From: Bacteroidota bacterium
GTDB lineage: Bacteria > Bacteroidota > Ignavibacteria > Ignavibacteriales > Ignavibacteriaceae
Reading direction: 5' to 3'
NCBI GenBank assembly: GCA_021796135.1
Contig: JAJYOQ010000070.1
Location: 1 to 13,412, forward strand
DNA length: 13,412 nt
This document shows positions 7,001 through 13,412 of the stretch, piece after piece (positions within the stretch are counted from its first letter, which is position 1; the number at the start of each line of letters is the position of its first letter). The position numbers and the translations under genes are program-made. The notes under the pieces were generated by a model. The model was given only the letters and a program-made list of their open reading frames with translations, searched no databases and was not told the DNA's origin.

Positions 7001-9393
7001 ATTGGTTTTGGTTTCACCATTGAATTGAATATATAATCATTCTCACTTTTTAATTGATCTATTTGTCCGGAAGCAGTTGGGTCGCCTCCGCTTAAAAAAA
7101 GGAAGGTTTTGTTCCATTCATCATATGGTTTTGAAAGATAAGCATTATGCTTACTAAGATAAAAATAGACTTGCTGATCATTTGCAGCCGGAATCCTTCC
7201 GACAAACATCTGGGGAATATCAGCTTGAGCAGAATCCCAAATACAATACCAGGCATCGCTTACAGGGTCGCCATAAGAAGGGACTAAGTCCTGTTTCTTA
7301 ATTGCAGGTACCGGTGTTTGAGAATTTTTATAATCATAATTAGCGTCACCTATTAAGGTAAGGTAAGAAGGAGCAGGAGTTGCCCAATTTTCATTTGCGT
7401 AATTCAGAAAACTTTTAATTGCTTCCGGTTCGGGATATCCAAATGAAAATTCATCATAAATATCATCAACGAATGCTAAATTAATTCTGAGGTTATAGTT
7501 ACTTTTAATAAAATTGTAATAATCAGTAGCAGATTTTCCCAGAGTTTTATTTGAGATTATGATATCATCTGCACCTTGTGGATTATCTCTTAAATTAACG
7601 AACTGCTTTTTCCCTTCATAAATAGGAGATTTTAAGTGAGCATTAGAAACAAGAATATAAGCATTTCCACCTGAAACTGTATCAGTAAAAGTAAGAGTTT
7701 TTGTCAATGTCCCGGATAAAGAAAAATTTTCAAATTTAACAGTATCGGGAAATACTTTATATAATGTTAATCCGGAATCAGAGGATGTAATATTCGTAAT
7801 AACAATTTTTCTTAATTTAGCAGATAATGAATCAGGGAATTTGAAATACAAAGAATCGTTAATAGCACTAATTGTCCTGTAATATTCAACGTCGATCCAA
7901 TCAAGTAATATTTGCTGAAATGCAGCGCTTGTAGGCAAGTCGGTTATATATAGAGTGTTACTTCCGTTATTTAGAACATTCGACGGAAAAGTTGAAAATA
8001 AATTTGCAGTCTGCCTAAAATCAAAAGTAATAGAATCTTTTATATTGCTTGAATTTACACTTGCCCCAACTTTATGTGCTTTAGTTTGAATATCTGCAGC
8101 ATTACTAATTAATCTAACATAAGTTTTAAGAAAAGAATTAGGGACTATATTTGTAGCTTGAAATGGTAGTGAAATCGAGGAATTTGTGCCTAAAACATTC
8201 CAGGTCCAGACTTTATTTTCCTGCCAATAAGGTAATTGTACACGCGGTACCACTGAATCATAATACCAAAGTCTTACATCATTTTCAAAATGTTGAAAGT
8301 TTAAATATGATGTTAACGAATCTGCAACAATTGAATTACCTGTTGAGTCTATTTTTATCCTATGTCCGTCTTGTCCGTTCCAGGTAAACCAAATAAATGT
8401 TGTATCTGTATATCTATCCATATAATTCAAATAATCATTTCCGTTAGCAACTATTTGTCGATAGTTTGGCGAGCCATAATTTTTTTGTGCCCAAAACTCA
8501 ACATAGTCTTCATTAGAAAATTTTCCCGGTTGACTTGATTGGACAAATAAGGGTAGTTCACGACCTTTACAGAATATTTTAATTGTTGCAGGATCAATAC
8601 TTGCAGGATTCAGTCCATAGCTTAGTATATCTTGATAGTTGATATGATAAATTCCGTCCGTCTGAATAGCTAATTTAACATACTGTTTTGTGAAATCTAT
8701 CCAATTGCCGGAAGTATCTGGATAATTAGAATTTTTTCTAAAAGAACGAAAGTTTTTTGCTTCATTATAGTTCACAATAATATTCTTAAGTGATTTTTCA
8801 TAAATCGATTCACTTGAAGTGTTAATCGGAAATCCTAAAACAGGTCTATAATTAATATTTAAATTTGCATCTAGCAGAAGTTTGACTTGTTTCAGCTTCC
8901 AATTATAATGTGCATTATTTATTTGTATAATTGCACAATAATAATTCCCCAACCAGGTATATCCCAAGACTCTGCATTCTGTTGAAGGATATTGGTCAGT
9001 AATAAAGTATTCTTTCCTAAGAGTTTCACTTTGAAAAGTTAAAGCAGAATCATTAGACTGTAATACAGATGGGTTAACTCCCACATAAATGTTTGAGAAA
9101 GTATTATACCTCTGATCCGTCAGACTCAGGTTAACCGCACTGTTTGGGGGAATAGAAACATAAACAATCTTGGAAGGTAATGCAGGAGAACCCGGCTTGC
9201 TTTCATTTATAGCATTCGGGAAATTGATTGATTTAATATTTGCAGAATCCTTAATTTGATATTTATCGGAAAGCGAAAATGTAATTTTTATAGTGGAATT
9301 TGATTGTACTATTTTCCTGATATTAACTTGAGAATAATTTTGAGAAGTAATGATAAAAGTATAGAAAATAAGGAATATGCTTGTAATCTTCAT
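4003..9393 (-). CDS. Giant secreted C25 (gingipain/PorU-type) cysteine peptidase with CARDB, ILEI-like and T9SS-type C-terminal domains
   Basis: Numbered from the ATG at 9393 this is 1796 residues. An in-frame ATG at 9405 would add MGEP, but only 9393 has a ribosome-binding site (GGGAG, 5-nt spacer) and it gives a clean signal peptide MKITSIFLIFYTFIITSQNYS. Residues ~235-300 (VKLAIQTDGIYHINYQDIL...) match the region before the catalytic domain in PorU-like proteins. The C25 domain spans ~609-966, with His839 in YIGHSG and Cys871 in FGCSTG, 32 residues apart as in gingipains and PorU. Then come CARDB (~972-1090), an Fn3-like module (~1095-1190, YWWRVKLL), an ILEI/FAM3-like domain (~1218-1355, SAGSSDG to RESWCIIGRKG), a second CARDB (~1470-1590), an Ig-like module (~1592-1700) and a FlgD/T9SS-like end (WDGRDENEDLIANGVYIYKI). 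It may be the T9SS sortase PorU or a secreted C25 protease. PorU of P. gingivalis is shorter, so I give no symbol. Confidence 0.9.
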   Translation of the reverse strand: MKITSIFLIFYTFIITSQNYSQVNIRKIVQSNSTIKITFSLSDKYQIKDSANIKSINFPNAINESKPGSPALPSKIVYVSIPPNSAVNLSLTDQRYNTFSNIYVGVNPSVLQSNDSALTFQSETLRKEYFITDQYPSTECRVLGYTWLGNYYCAIIQINNAHYNWKLKQVKLLLDANLNINYRPVLGFPINTSSESIYEKSLKNIIVNYNEAKNFRSFRKNSNYPDTSGNWIDFTKQYVKLAIQTDGIYHINYQDILSYGLNPASIDPATIKIFCKGRELPLFVQSSQPGKFSNEDYVEFWAQKNYGSPNYRQIVANGNDYLNYMDRYTDTTFIWFTWNGQDGHRIKIDSTGNSIVADSLTSYLNFQHFENDVRLWYYDSVVPRVQLPYWQENKVWTWNVLGTNSSISLPFQATNIVPNSFLKTYVRLISNAADIQTKAHKVGASVNSSNIKDSITFDFRQTANLFSTFPSNVLNNGSNTLYITDLPTSAAFQQILLDWIDVEYYRTISAINDSLYFKFPDSLSAKLRKIVITNITSSDSGLTLYKVFPDTVKFENFSLSGTLTKTLTFTDTVSGGNAYILVSNAHLKSPIYEGKKQFVNLRDNPQGADDIIISNKTLGKSATDYYNFIKSNYNLRINLAFVDDIYDEFSFGYPEPEAIKSFLNYANENWATPAPSYLTLIGDANYDYKNSQTPVPAIKKQDLVPSYGDPVSDAWYCIWDSAQADIPQMFVGRIPAANDQQVYFYLSKHNAYLSKPYDEWNKTFLFLSGGDPTASGQIDQLKSENDYIFNSMVKPKPIGGEGYHFYKTINPSTNFGTYTQAQIQNAIDFGGLFISYIGHSGTQTWDNGITDVSSLKNNYSNRFPLITDFGCSTGKFAEPDVSCFGELFISGSNDGQAIAYLSNSSWGYISTAITFPAFFYNQFLKDSITNVGEAHLLAKVQMLQQDGYSDVNRVFDYDNILFGDPIINLKIPPKPNLKISAADIQLSNNNPFDQASSLPVNIYYHNLGMIPNDSITITIKDSYNGNITYEQYIRRPIPLILDSLTVIIPIKNMIGEHTLNVILDSANAIGEIYKNDNQASVNFNVNSTTFRSLLNNQFYNSFDGTISFLNPTNSSDTVNSSFVLQIDTTSKFLSPILFNQKLGLFSTSMNIPNLIPMKKYWWRVKLLNSSDWSAPNSFTNINSGYQWFINNPVDSLFDISYMNTIYNSADSAWELSTKKDELKISSAGSSDGEFASLQYNFHEELPSTYFWGISTAIIDSVSLKPFNFKTFVYPNPPSGDSLLSYLKSLPQGTVLAMAICADGAQSVIGYLGGTPVRNEIKKWGSIYIDSVRYRESWCIIGRKGALPGSVPEAYRKQFAGAAIIDTSVIVKNDSGIVAFPVIDNSSEWDSLHINANVPSGSSLKLTALGIKLNNAIDTLGMVNLTNEIAPLNFINAKVYPQLQFVASFNANKLKISPKIYSAAVKLKSLPELGTNYQIVSISNDSVLVGTKENLQFYVYNVGSAPADSFYVSVGIVFPDNSKEIIDSLYVDSLNPGSRRLFNVSYTPTSPGEKNFSINIDPNNKIQEVYKDNNIFNKSFSAYIDSLTLFSSASVSFSFDGNNIFNGDYVSANSLIEFDVKYGFNYPYRDSSKIHFIFDNNEINHSQMDTIKYDSLNMKVKYLIHSKIKDGQHTLSILGYNLINQPQDLQRMFYVSSGLKIMNIFNVPDPFKSFTYFTFNLTEIPDKMEIKIYTVAGRLIRKINIPSGRLRNNFNKIYWDGRDENEDLIANGVYIYKISAQFNGKTYSELNKLAIVR

Positions 9394-9398
9394 TGGTT

Positions 9399-9403
9399 CT
9401 CCC
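9399..9403 (-). promoter_or_regulatory. Shine-Dalgarno site that decides the C25 peptidase start
   Basis: The minus strand reads GGGAG, a 5-nt spacer (AACCA) and then ATG at 9393. The site overlaps the codons that follow the upstream in-frame ATG at 9405, which itself is preceded only by an AT-rich stretch without a purine-rich site. Translation most likely begins at 9393. Confidence 0.65.
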
Positions 9404-9444
9404 ATTCAATAAAAAGATTTAGAATTATGCTGTCTAAAACAGAT

Positions 9445-10179
9445 TTATGAGAAATTATTTTTATTGACCGATAATTTGGTTTTTACCTTCAGTGTAATAA
9501 TTGATTTAATAAAAATCGGAATTCCATAAATATATCTTTCCCATAATCGCCTTGGTTCAGTATAGATCCGGTAACACCACTCCATTCCTAAAATTCTAAA
9601 TAGTTTTGGCGCTCGTTTAATAGTCCCAAGATAAAATTCAATAAAATTCCCTACACAAATAATAATTTTGCCTTTCAAATTTTCATTTAATTTTATTGCA
9701 AAAAGTTCTTGTCTAGGAACACCCATTCCAATTATAATGATATCAGTGTTTTTCATTGTTATTTCGGAAATTATTTTTGGTATCTCATTGTCTTTATAAA
9801 ATCCATTTTTATATAGGATAACATTTAGACCTTCTTCTATAACTTTTAAAATTTGGGATTTTGAAAAAGATCCGCCTATAATAACAACCTTTCGTTTTGT
9901 CACAATTAAATATTCAATAATTTTTGTATTTAGGTCACTTGCATTAATCAGTTTTACATTTTTAAAATTTAATATTTTCATAGCCGAAAATATCCCTATG
10001 CCGTCTATATATATTTGGAAATAGTTATGAATTGACTCCTTATATTTTTTGTTAGTCATATAAATATTATAACAATGCTGGTTAAAATAAGTTAACAATA
10101 AGTTTTCGTTTTTATTGTTAAATGCTTTTATTAAATTCAAAAGCGATAAATCATCTTTAATAATTTTTGAGAATATCAT
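9445..10179 (-). CDS. WecG/TagA/CpsF-family (GT26) glycosyltransferase
   Basis: This 244-residue enzyme matches the usual GT26 length. Family members transfer a sugar such as N-acetylmannosamine or its uronic acid from UDP to an undecaprenyl-linked sugar at the inner face of the inner membrane. Visible motifs in order: Asn33 in the T-x-x-N position, the catalytic Asp59 in IDGIGIF, GGSFSKSQ at 102-109, GMGVPRQE at 151-158, NFIEFYLG at 178-185, and the membrane-targeting C-terminal segment RAPKLFRILGMEWCYR...EPRRLWERY at 189-216. The start codon lies 1 nt after the stop of the upstream GT4 gene, so translation is probably coupled. It is the last gene of the glycosyltransferase run; the C25 gene starts 51 bp later. 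The donor and acceptor sugars cannot be read from sequence. Confidence 0.92.
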   Translation of the reverse strand: MIFSKIIKDDLSLLNLIKAFNNKNENLLLTYFNQHCYNIYMTNKKYKESIHNYFQIYIDGIGIFSAMKILNFKNVKLINASDLNTKIIEYLIVTKRKVVIIGGSFSKSQILKVIEEGLNVILYKNGFYKDNEIPKIISEITMKNTDIIIIGMGVPRQELFAIKLNENLKGKIIICVGNFIEFYLGTIKRAPKLFRILGMEWCYRIYTEPRRLWERYIYGIPIFIKSIITLKVKTKLSVNKNNFS

Positions 10180-10180
10180 T

Positions 10181-11269
10181 TTACATTAGCATTTTTTTAT
10201 AGATATTGTTAAGAATCTCATAATATTCATCAGAAGAGATATGCGCCTTTACTTTAGCAAATAAATTTTCAGCTAAATGCTCTCCATTGCAAGGGTTATC
10301 TAAAAGGTAGCTTATTTTTTCGGCTAATTGTTTGCTGCTGCCGGGTTCTATCAGAAGTCCATTTATATTGTCATCTATAAATTCTTCAATACCTCCGGTT
10401 CTTGAACCGACAAAGGGTATCTTTGCTATTCCTGCCTCTAGCATTACATAAGGAAAAGGATCCACCCTTGAAGGTAAGACAATAATATCGGAGATTGAAT
10501 AATATGGGTAAGGATTATTTACAGGATTTAATAATTTGATCTGCGTAGGTAAATCAATTAAAATATTTTTAAGGCTATTATCATAGATACTTCCAATTAG
10601 TAATAGGAAGACATCATTGTACTTTTTTGAGATCAAGTTAAAGGAATCCAATAAAGTATCAACTCCCTTTATTTTCGTCATTCTTCCTAAGTATAATATT
10701 ACTTTTGTTTTAGGAGATATTCCTAGATCAGATTTAATATTCAATTTAGTTTTTTGGTCAGTTTCATATATTGGTTCTATAAAATTATTAATCATTACAA
10801 TTTTTTCAACAGGTACTTTATAATTTTTCATTAGCACATTTTTCACAGAATTGCTAACCGCAATAATCATTTCTGATTTAAAGCTGAAAATATTTTTCCC
10901 GGATAAAATACTATGAGCTGTGCTGATAGTTTTGATTTTTATAATTTTAGAGATTATAAAAGCTAATAATTCGGGGTATCGATGATGAGTGTGAATTATA
11001 TCTATTTTGTGCTTTAAACAATAATCAGTAATAGCTTTTAAATTCTGTATTATATAAAGGATATTCCGCATCCCCTTTGAAAATTTTAAAATATGCGAAC
11101 TTATTTTTATTTCTTTTAACTTATCTAGTGCATCACCTCCGTTAGTAATAAAATAAATATCGTAATAATTATTAATTGAAAAGTTTTTTAACAATGAATA
11201 GACATACTTACTTACTCCACATGAATAATTAAAATCAGGAGAGATATGCAATATTCTAATACGTTTCAA
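10181..11269 (-). CDS. GT4-family glycosyltransferase with TTG start
   Basis: This 362-residue GT-B enzyme presumably adds a sugar to a lipid-linked surface-polysaccharide intermediate. The N-terminal acceptor lobe begins IRILHISPDF with a Gly/Ser loop (CGVSKYV, residues 17-23) and includes DIIHTHHRYPE near 90-100. The C-terminal donor lobe has LGRMTKIKG (Arg196, Lys201, nucleotide-diphosphate contacts), the SDIIVLPSRVDPFPYVMLEAG segment split around 260-280, and TGGIEEFI. The usual E-x7-E pair is D270-x7-E278, a conservative change. The start codon is TTG at 11269, supported by an AGGGGG site 7 nt upstream that overlaps the stop of the preceding gene, and by alignment of MKRIRILHIS with typical GT4 N-termini. 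Only 11 bp separate it from the upstream gene and 1 nt from the downstream one. Substrate is unknown. Confidence 0.92.
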   Translation of the reverse strand: MKRIRILHISPDFNYSCGVSKYVYSLLKNFSINNYYDIYFITNGGDALDKLKEIKISSHILKFSKGMRNILYIIQNLKAITDYCLKHKIDIIHTHHRYPELLAFIISKIIKIKTISTAHSILSGKNIFSFKSEMIIAVSNSVKNVLMKNYKVPVEKIVMINNFIEPIYETDQKTKLNIKSDLGISPKTKVILYLGRMTKIKGVDTLLDSFNLISKKYNDVFLLLIGSIYDNSLKNILIDLPTQIKLLNPVNNPYPYYSISDIIVLPSRVDPFPYVMLEAGIAKIPFVGSRTGGIEEFIDDNINGLLIEPGSSKQLAEKISYLLDNPCNGEHLAENLFAKVKAHISSDEYYEILNNIYKKMLM

Positions 11270-11276
11270 TTATTGG

Positions 11277-11282
11277 CCCCCT
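11277..11282 (-). promoter_or_regulatory. Shine-Dalgarno site for the TTG-initiated GT4 gene, overlapping the upstream stop
   Basis: AGGGGG on the minus strand ends 7 nt before the TTG at 11269. Its first two bases belong to the TAG stop of the preceding glycosyltransferase gene. A terminating ribosome would sit on the site, so coupled re-initiation is likely. The site supports TTG as the real start rather than a later ATG. Confidence 0.75.
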
Positions 11283-12423
11283 AAATGCCGGCAGATAATT
11301 CCAGGTAAAGTTTATTGAAGTATTCCCCAAACTTTTCACTATTGTAAATATTTTTAATTGCTTTTTTGCCATTTTCCCCAAATTGATCCCTCTTTTTTTT
11401 ATCATTTAATAAATCAATGATTTTTTTTGCCCCAATTTCTATGCTTCCCTTTGGGAAAATAAGTCCGCAATTTTCTCTTAGTAAGATCTCTTTCATTCCT
11501 CCGACATCAGTTGAAACCACGGGAACACCTGCCGCCATTGATTCCCATAAAGTTAAAGGCAGTCCCTCCCAGTCAGAGGTAAATAATGTTAAATCGAAAT
11601 ATTTTATATAATTTTTTACATCCGGTATAAAACCCAGGAATAAAATCTTAGAATAAATCTTTAAATCATAAGCAAGTCTTTTCATTTCATATTCGAGAGG
11701 TCCGTTTCCAAAAAGGAATAGAAATACATTTGGATTTAATTCTGTGACTTTTTTAAATATTCTCAGTGCAATGTCAATTCTTTTTTCAATATTAAATCTT
11801 GCTATTATTGCAATAAAGGAAAATTTATATTTTAGATAAATTATTTCTTTTATTAATAATTGATTACTCAAAATTCCATTGCTTTGACCATATCCATTAT
11901 AATAAACTAAAATTTTGGGAAATAAATTTGTCTCCCGGTACAAGATTTCCTTACTTGAAGCTGAAGGTACAATTGCATAATCAACTGCATTATAAAAGGT
12001 AATTACTTTATGAAAGAACTTATATATAAGTTTTTCAATTCTAGAATTATATTTATTATTTATAAATAGCCCATGAAAATTAAATATAAGCTTTTTCTTC
12101 AGAAAGATATTGGCTATTCCTCCAATTGAATAAGGCTTTAAAGTATGTGTATGTATAATGTCAATTTTATTGGATTTGCAAAAAGAATAAAATAGGATAA
12201 AACTTTTTATTGATACTTTTTTATTTAGAGATGGAATAATAAAGGTTTCTATATCTAAGGTTTTCATTTCTTTTTCTATTAATTCAGATCCTTGATAGAC
12301 GAGATAATGTCCAAAATATTCTGGATTGCTATATCTTGAAATCATGCGTATATGCTCAAGTACTCCATCAGATTTACCAGTGATATTATTTACAAAATGG
12401 CATATCTTAATTTTCATACACAT
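11281..12423 (-). CDS. GT4-family glycosyltransferase
   Basis: This 380-residue GT-B enzyme retains the complete donor-site set: ARFNIEKRID (Arg209, Lys214), FGNGPLE at 238-244, LGFIPDVKNYI at 263-272, and E286-x7-E294 in WEGLPLTLWES followed by MAAGVPVVSTDVGGMKEIL. The N-terminal lobe shows IKICHFVNNITGKSDGV and DIIHTHTLKPYS (88-99). The start is ambiguous: ATG at 12423 gives MCMKIKI, ATG at 12417 gives MKIKICHF, and neither has a clear ribosome-binding site. Both lie inside the end of the upstream gene (17- or 11-bp overlap), which implies coupled translation. It belongs to the four-gene polysaccharide run and is probably cytoplasmic or membrane-peripheral. Donor and acceptor cannot be assigned. 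Confidence 0.93.
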   Translation of the reverse strand: MCMKIKICHFVNNITGKSDGVLEHIRMISRYSNPEYFGHYLVYQGSELIEKEMKTLDIETFIIPSLNKKVSIKSFILFYSFCKSNKIDIIHTHTLKPYSIGGIANIFLKKKLIFNFHGLFINNKYNSRIEKLIYKFFHKVITFYNAVDYAIVPSASSKEILYRETNLFPKILVYYNGYGQSNGILSNQLLIKEIIYLKYKFSFIAIIARFNIEKRIDIALRIFKKVTELNPNVFLFLFGNGPLEYEMKRLAYDLKIYSKILFLGFIPDVKNYIKYFDLTLFTSDWEGLPLTLWESMAAGVPVVSTDVGGMKEILLRENCGLIFPKGSIEIGAKKIIDLLNDKKKRDQFGENGKKAIKNIYNSEKFGEYFNKLYLELSAGI

Positions 12424-13412
12424 CTTTATATAGATTTAGATATCGATTTGAAATGATTGACCAATTTAATTGAGAATATATTTGCTTGGCATTCATTGAA
12501 ATTGTGCAGAAGTCATAATCTTTGTTCAATAATTTTGATATTATTTCCCACATTTCTAGCGGATTAAGATGATTATAAACAAATCCATTTCCCTCATTTC
12601 TTATATATGTTTCTAATCCGACATTATTGGAAATAATTGGAATCAATCCCGCTGCCATGCATTCGGCGGTAAATATTGAGAAAGAGTCAAAAGTCGTAGA
12701 TTTAATCAATACATGTTTATTTATAAGAAATTTTAATAACTCCTCTTTACCCATTGGCGGGACTAATTGAATTTTTGGATTGGTACTTTTAGAAATGCTT
12801 TTACCGCTAATTACAAATAGTCTTATAGAATCTGACGCAAGTCTTTTAAAATTTTCAATAAATTGGATAAATCCCCGATCAATTGTATCATTTATCCCGT
12901 TGTAAAAAATAATATTTAGACAATCATCTATTTCCCTTTTGACATTAATCGAATAAAATTCCTTTTCAATCCCGTTCGGAATAATTGCAATTTTTTTAAC
13001 TTCAAGTATATAATATTCTTTGAATAAACTTAAATGTCTTTCAGACACAAACACTAATTTATCAGAATATCTTATCGCCAGCTGTTCCCAGAGGTAATCT
13101 TTAAAACAATTTATTTTATTCCTTAAAGCAAAATCTCTATTAATTTCAAATCTTATAACGCTATGAAAAGTTGTTATAATTTTACCCCATAATAAAATCT
13201 TGTAAAAGAAAACCGGAATAGTAAATCTTTCAGCCGATAATATATGTATTACATCCGGTTGATTTTTTAACAAGTATAGTAATAATCTAAAATGACCTAA
13301 ACAAATTATTCTTTCATTTTCATCTTTTATATATTTCCCTAAAAAACGGGTAAAAAGATTGCTTCTAGCAGAATTCTTTTGAAAATATTCTATGAATACC
13401 GGGGATATTCTT
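12407..13412 (-). CDS. GT4-type glycosyltransferase, 5' end outside the window (partial)
   Basis: The frame is open from the stop at 12407 to the right edge, giving 334 visible residues with the first complete codon at 13411-13409. A TTG at 13273 is in frame but is not the start: 46 further codons upstream lack a stop and read RISPVFIEYFQKNSARS... to IICLGHFRLLLYL, leading straight into LKNQPDVIHILSAE, the usual acceptor-lobe strand of GT4 enzymes. Later motifs are FVSERH and IPNGIEKEF in the linker region, FYNGINDTIDRGF at the start of the donor lobe, and TFDSFSIFTAECMAAGLIPIISNNVG. The E-x7-E pair again begins with Asp (D-x7-E). The phosphate-binding Arg/Lys loop is hard to recognise (GINDTIDRG), so it is a divergent member. 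The 3' end overlaps the next gene by 17 bp. Confidence 0.88.
   Translation of the reverse strand, partial: RISPVFIEYFQKNSARSNLFTRFLGKYIKDENERIICLGHFRLLLYLLKNQPDVIHILSAERFTIPVFFYKILLWGKIITTFHSVIRFEINRDFALRNKINCFKDYLWEQLAIRYSDKLVFVSERHLSLFKEYYILEVKKIAIIPNGIEKEFYSINVKREIDDCLNIIFYNGINDTIDRGFIQFIENFKRLASDSIRLFVISGKSISKSTNPKIQLVPPMGKEELLKFLINKHVLIKSTTFDSFSIFTAECMAAGLIPIISNNVGLETYIRNEGNGFVYNHLNPLEMWEIISKLLNKDYDFCTISMNAKQIYSQLNWSIISNRYLNLYKDVYEN

Noticed and set aside
9430..9442. CTGT/ACAG inverted repeat between the GT26 and C25 genes
   Set aside because: Only 4 bp of stem with a 5-nt loop and no U-tract. It is too weak to call a terminator or operator.
13271..13273. TTG as the start of the rightmost glycosyltransferase
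   Set aside because: No ribosome-binding site precedes it and the frame stays open with GT4-like residues for 46 more codons up to the window edge.

Overview
The window most resembles a chromosome segment from the Ignavibacteria/Chlorobi-Bacteroidetes assemblage. The DNA is AT-rich. It encodes a very large C25 (gingipain/PorU-class) cysteine peptidase with CARDB modules and a FlgD/T9SS-type C-terminal domain, plus several predicted outer-membrane beta-barrels. Some genes have clear Shine-Dalgarno sequences, which fits Ignavibacteria better than core Bacteroidetes; this placement is inference. All supported genes lie on the minus strand, so transcription runs from high to low coordinates. I saw no tRNA, rRNA, CRISPR array, insertion sequence or plus-strand gene.

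Left block (1-2513), phosphate acquisition. In transcription order it holds a phosphate-selective-porin-like outer-membrane barrel (2277 to 1243), the periplasmic phosphate-binding protein PstS (1188 to 142) and the first 38 codons of what is most likely the permease PstC (116 to beyond the left edge). The intergenic region in front of the porin carries four 7-nt direct repeats on an exact 11-bp period (2367-2406), the architecture of a PhoB/PhoP Pho box. A candidate -10 and a perfect 16-bp palindrome lie just downstream. The simplest reading is one phosphate-starvation operon with an outer-membrane entry pore as its first gene.

Middle block (2436-9405), cell-surface and secretion proteins. 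A 441-residue predicted outer-membrane barrel of unknown function is followed by a GC-containing hairpin. Upstream of it is a roughly 1796-residue secreted protein with a PorU-like N-terminus, a C25 catalytic domain (His839/Cys871 when numbered from the ATG at 9393), CARDB and Fn3-like modules, an ILEI/FAM3-like domain, and a C-terminal T9SS/FlgD-like domain.

Right block (9445-13412), polysaccharide synthesis. Four tightly packed, partly overlapping glycosyltransferase genes include three GT4-type enzymes and one WecG/TagA/CpsF (GT26) enzyme. They probably assemble a surface polysaccharide or a lipid-linked repeat unit. The rightmost gene runs off the window: its frame stays open to position 13412, so an apparent TTG start at 13273 is not the real start. 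This block looks clearly more AT-rich than the pst block, as is common for exchangeable polysaccharide loci.
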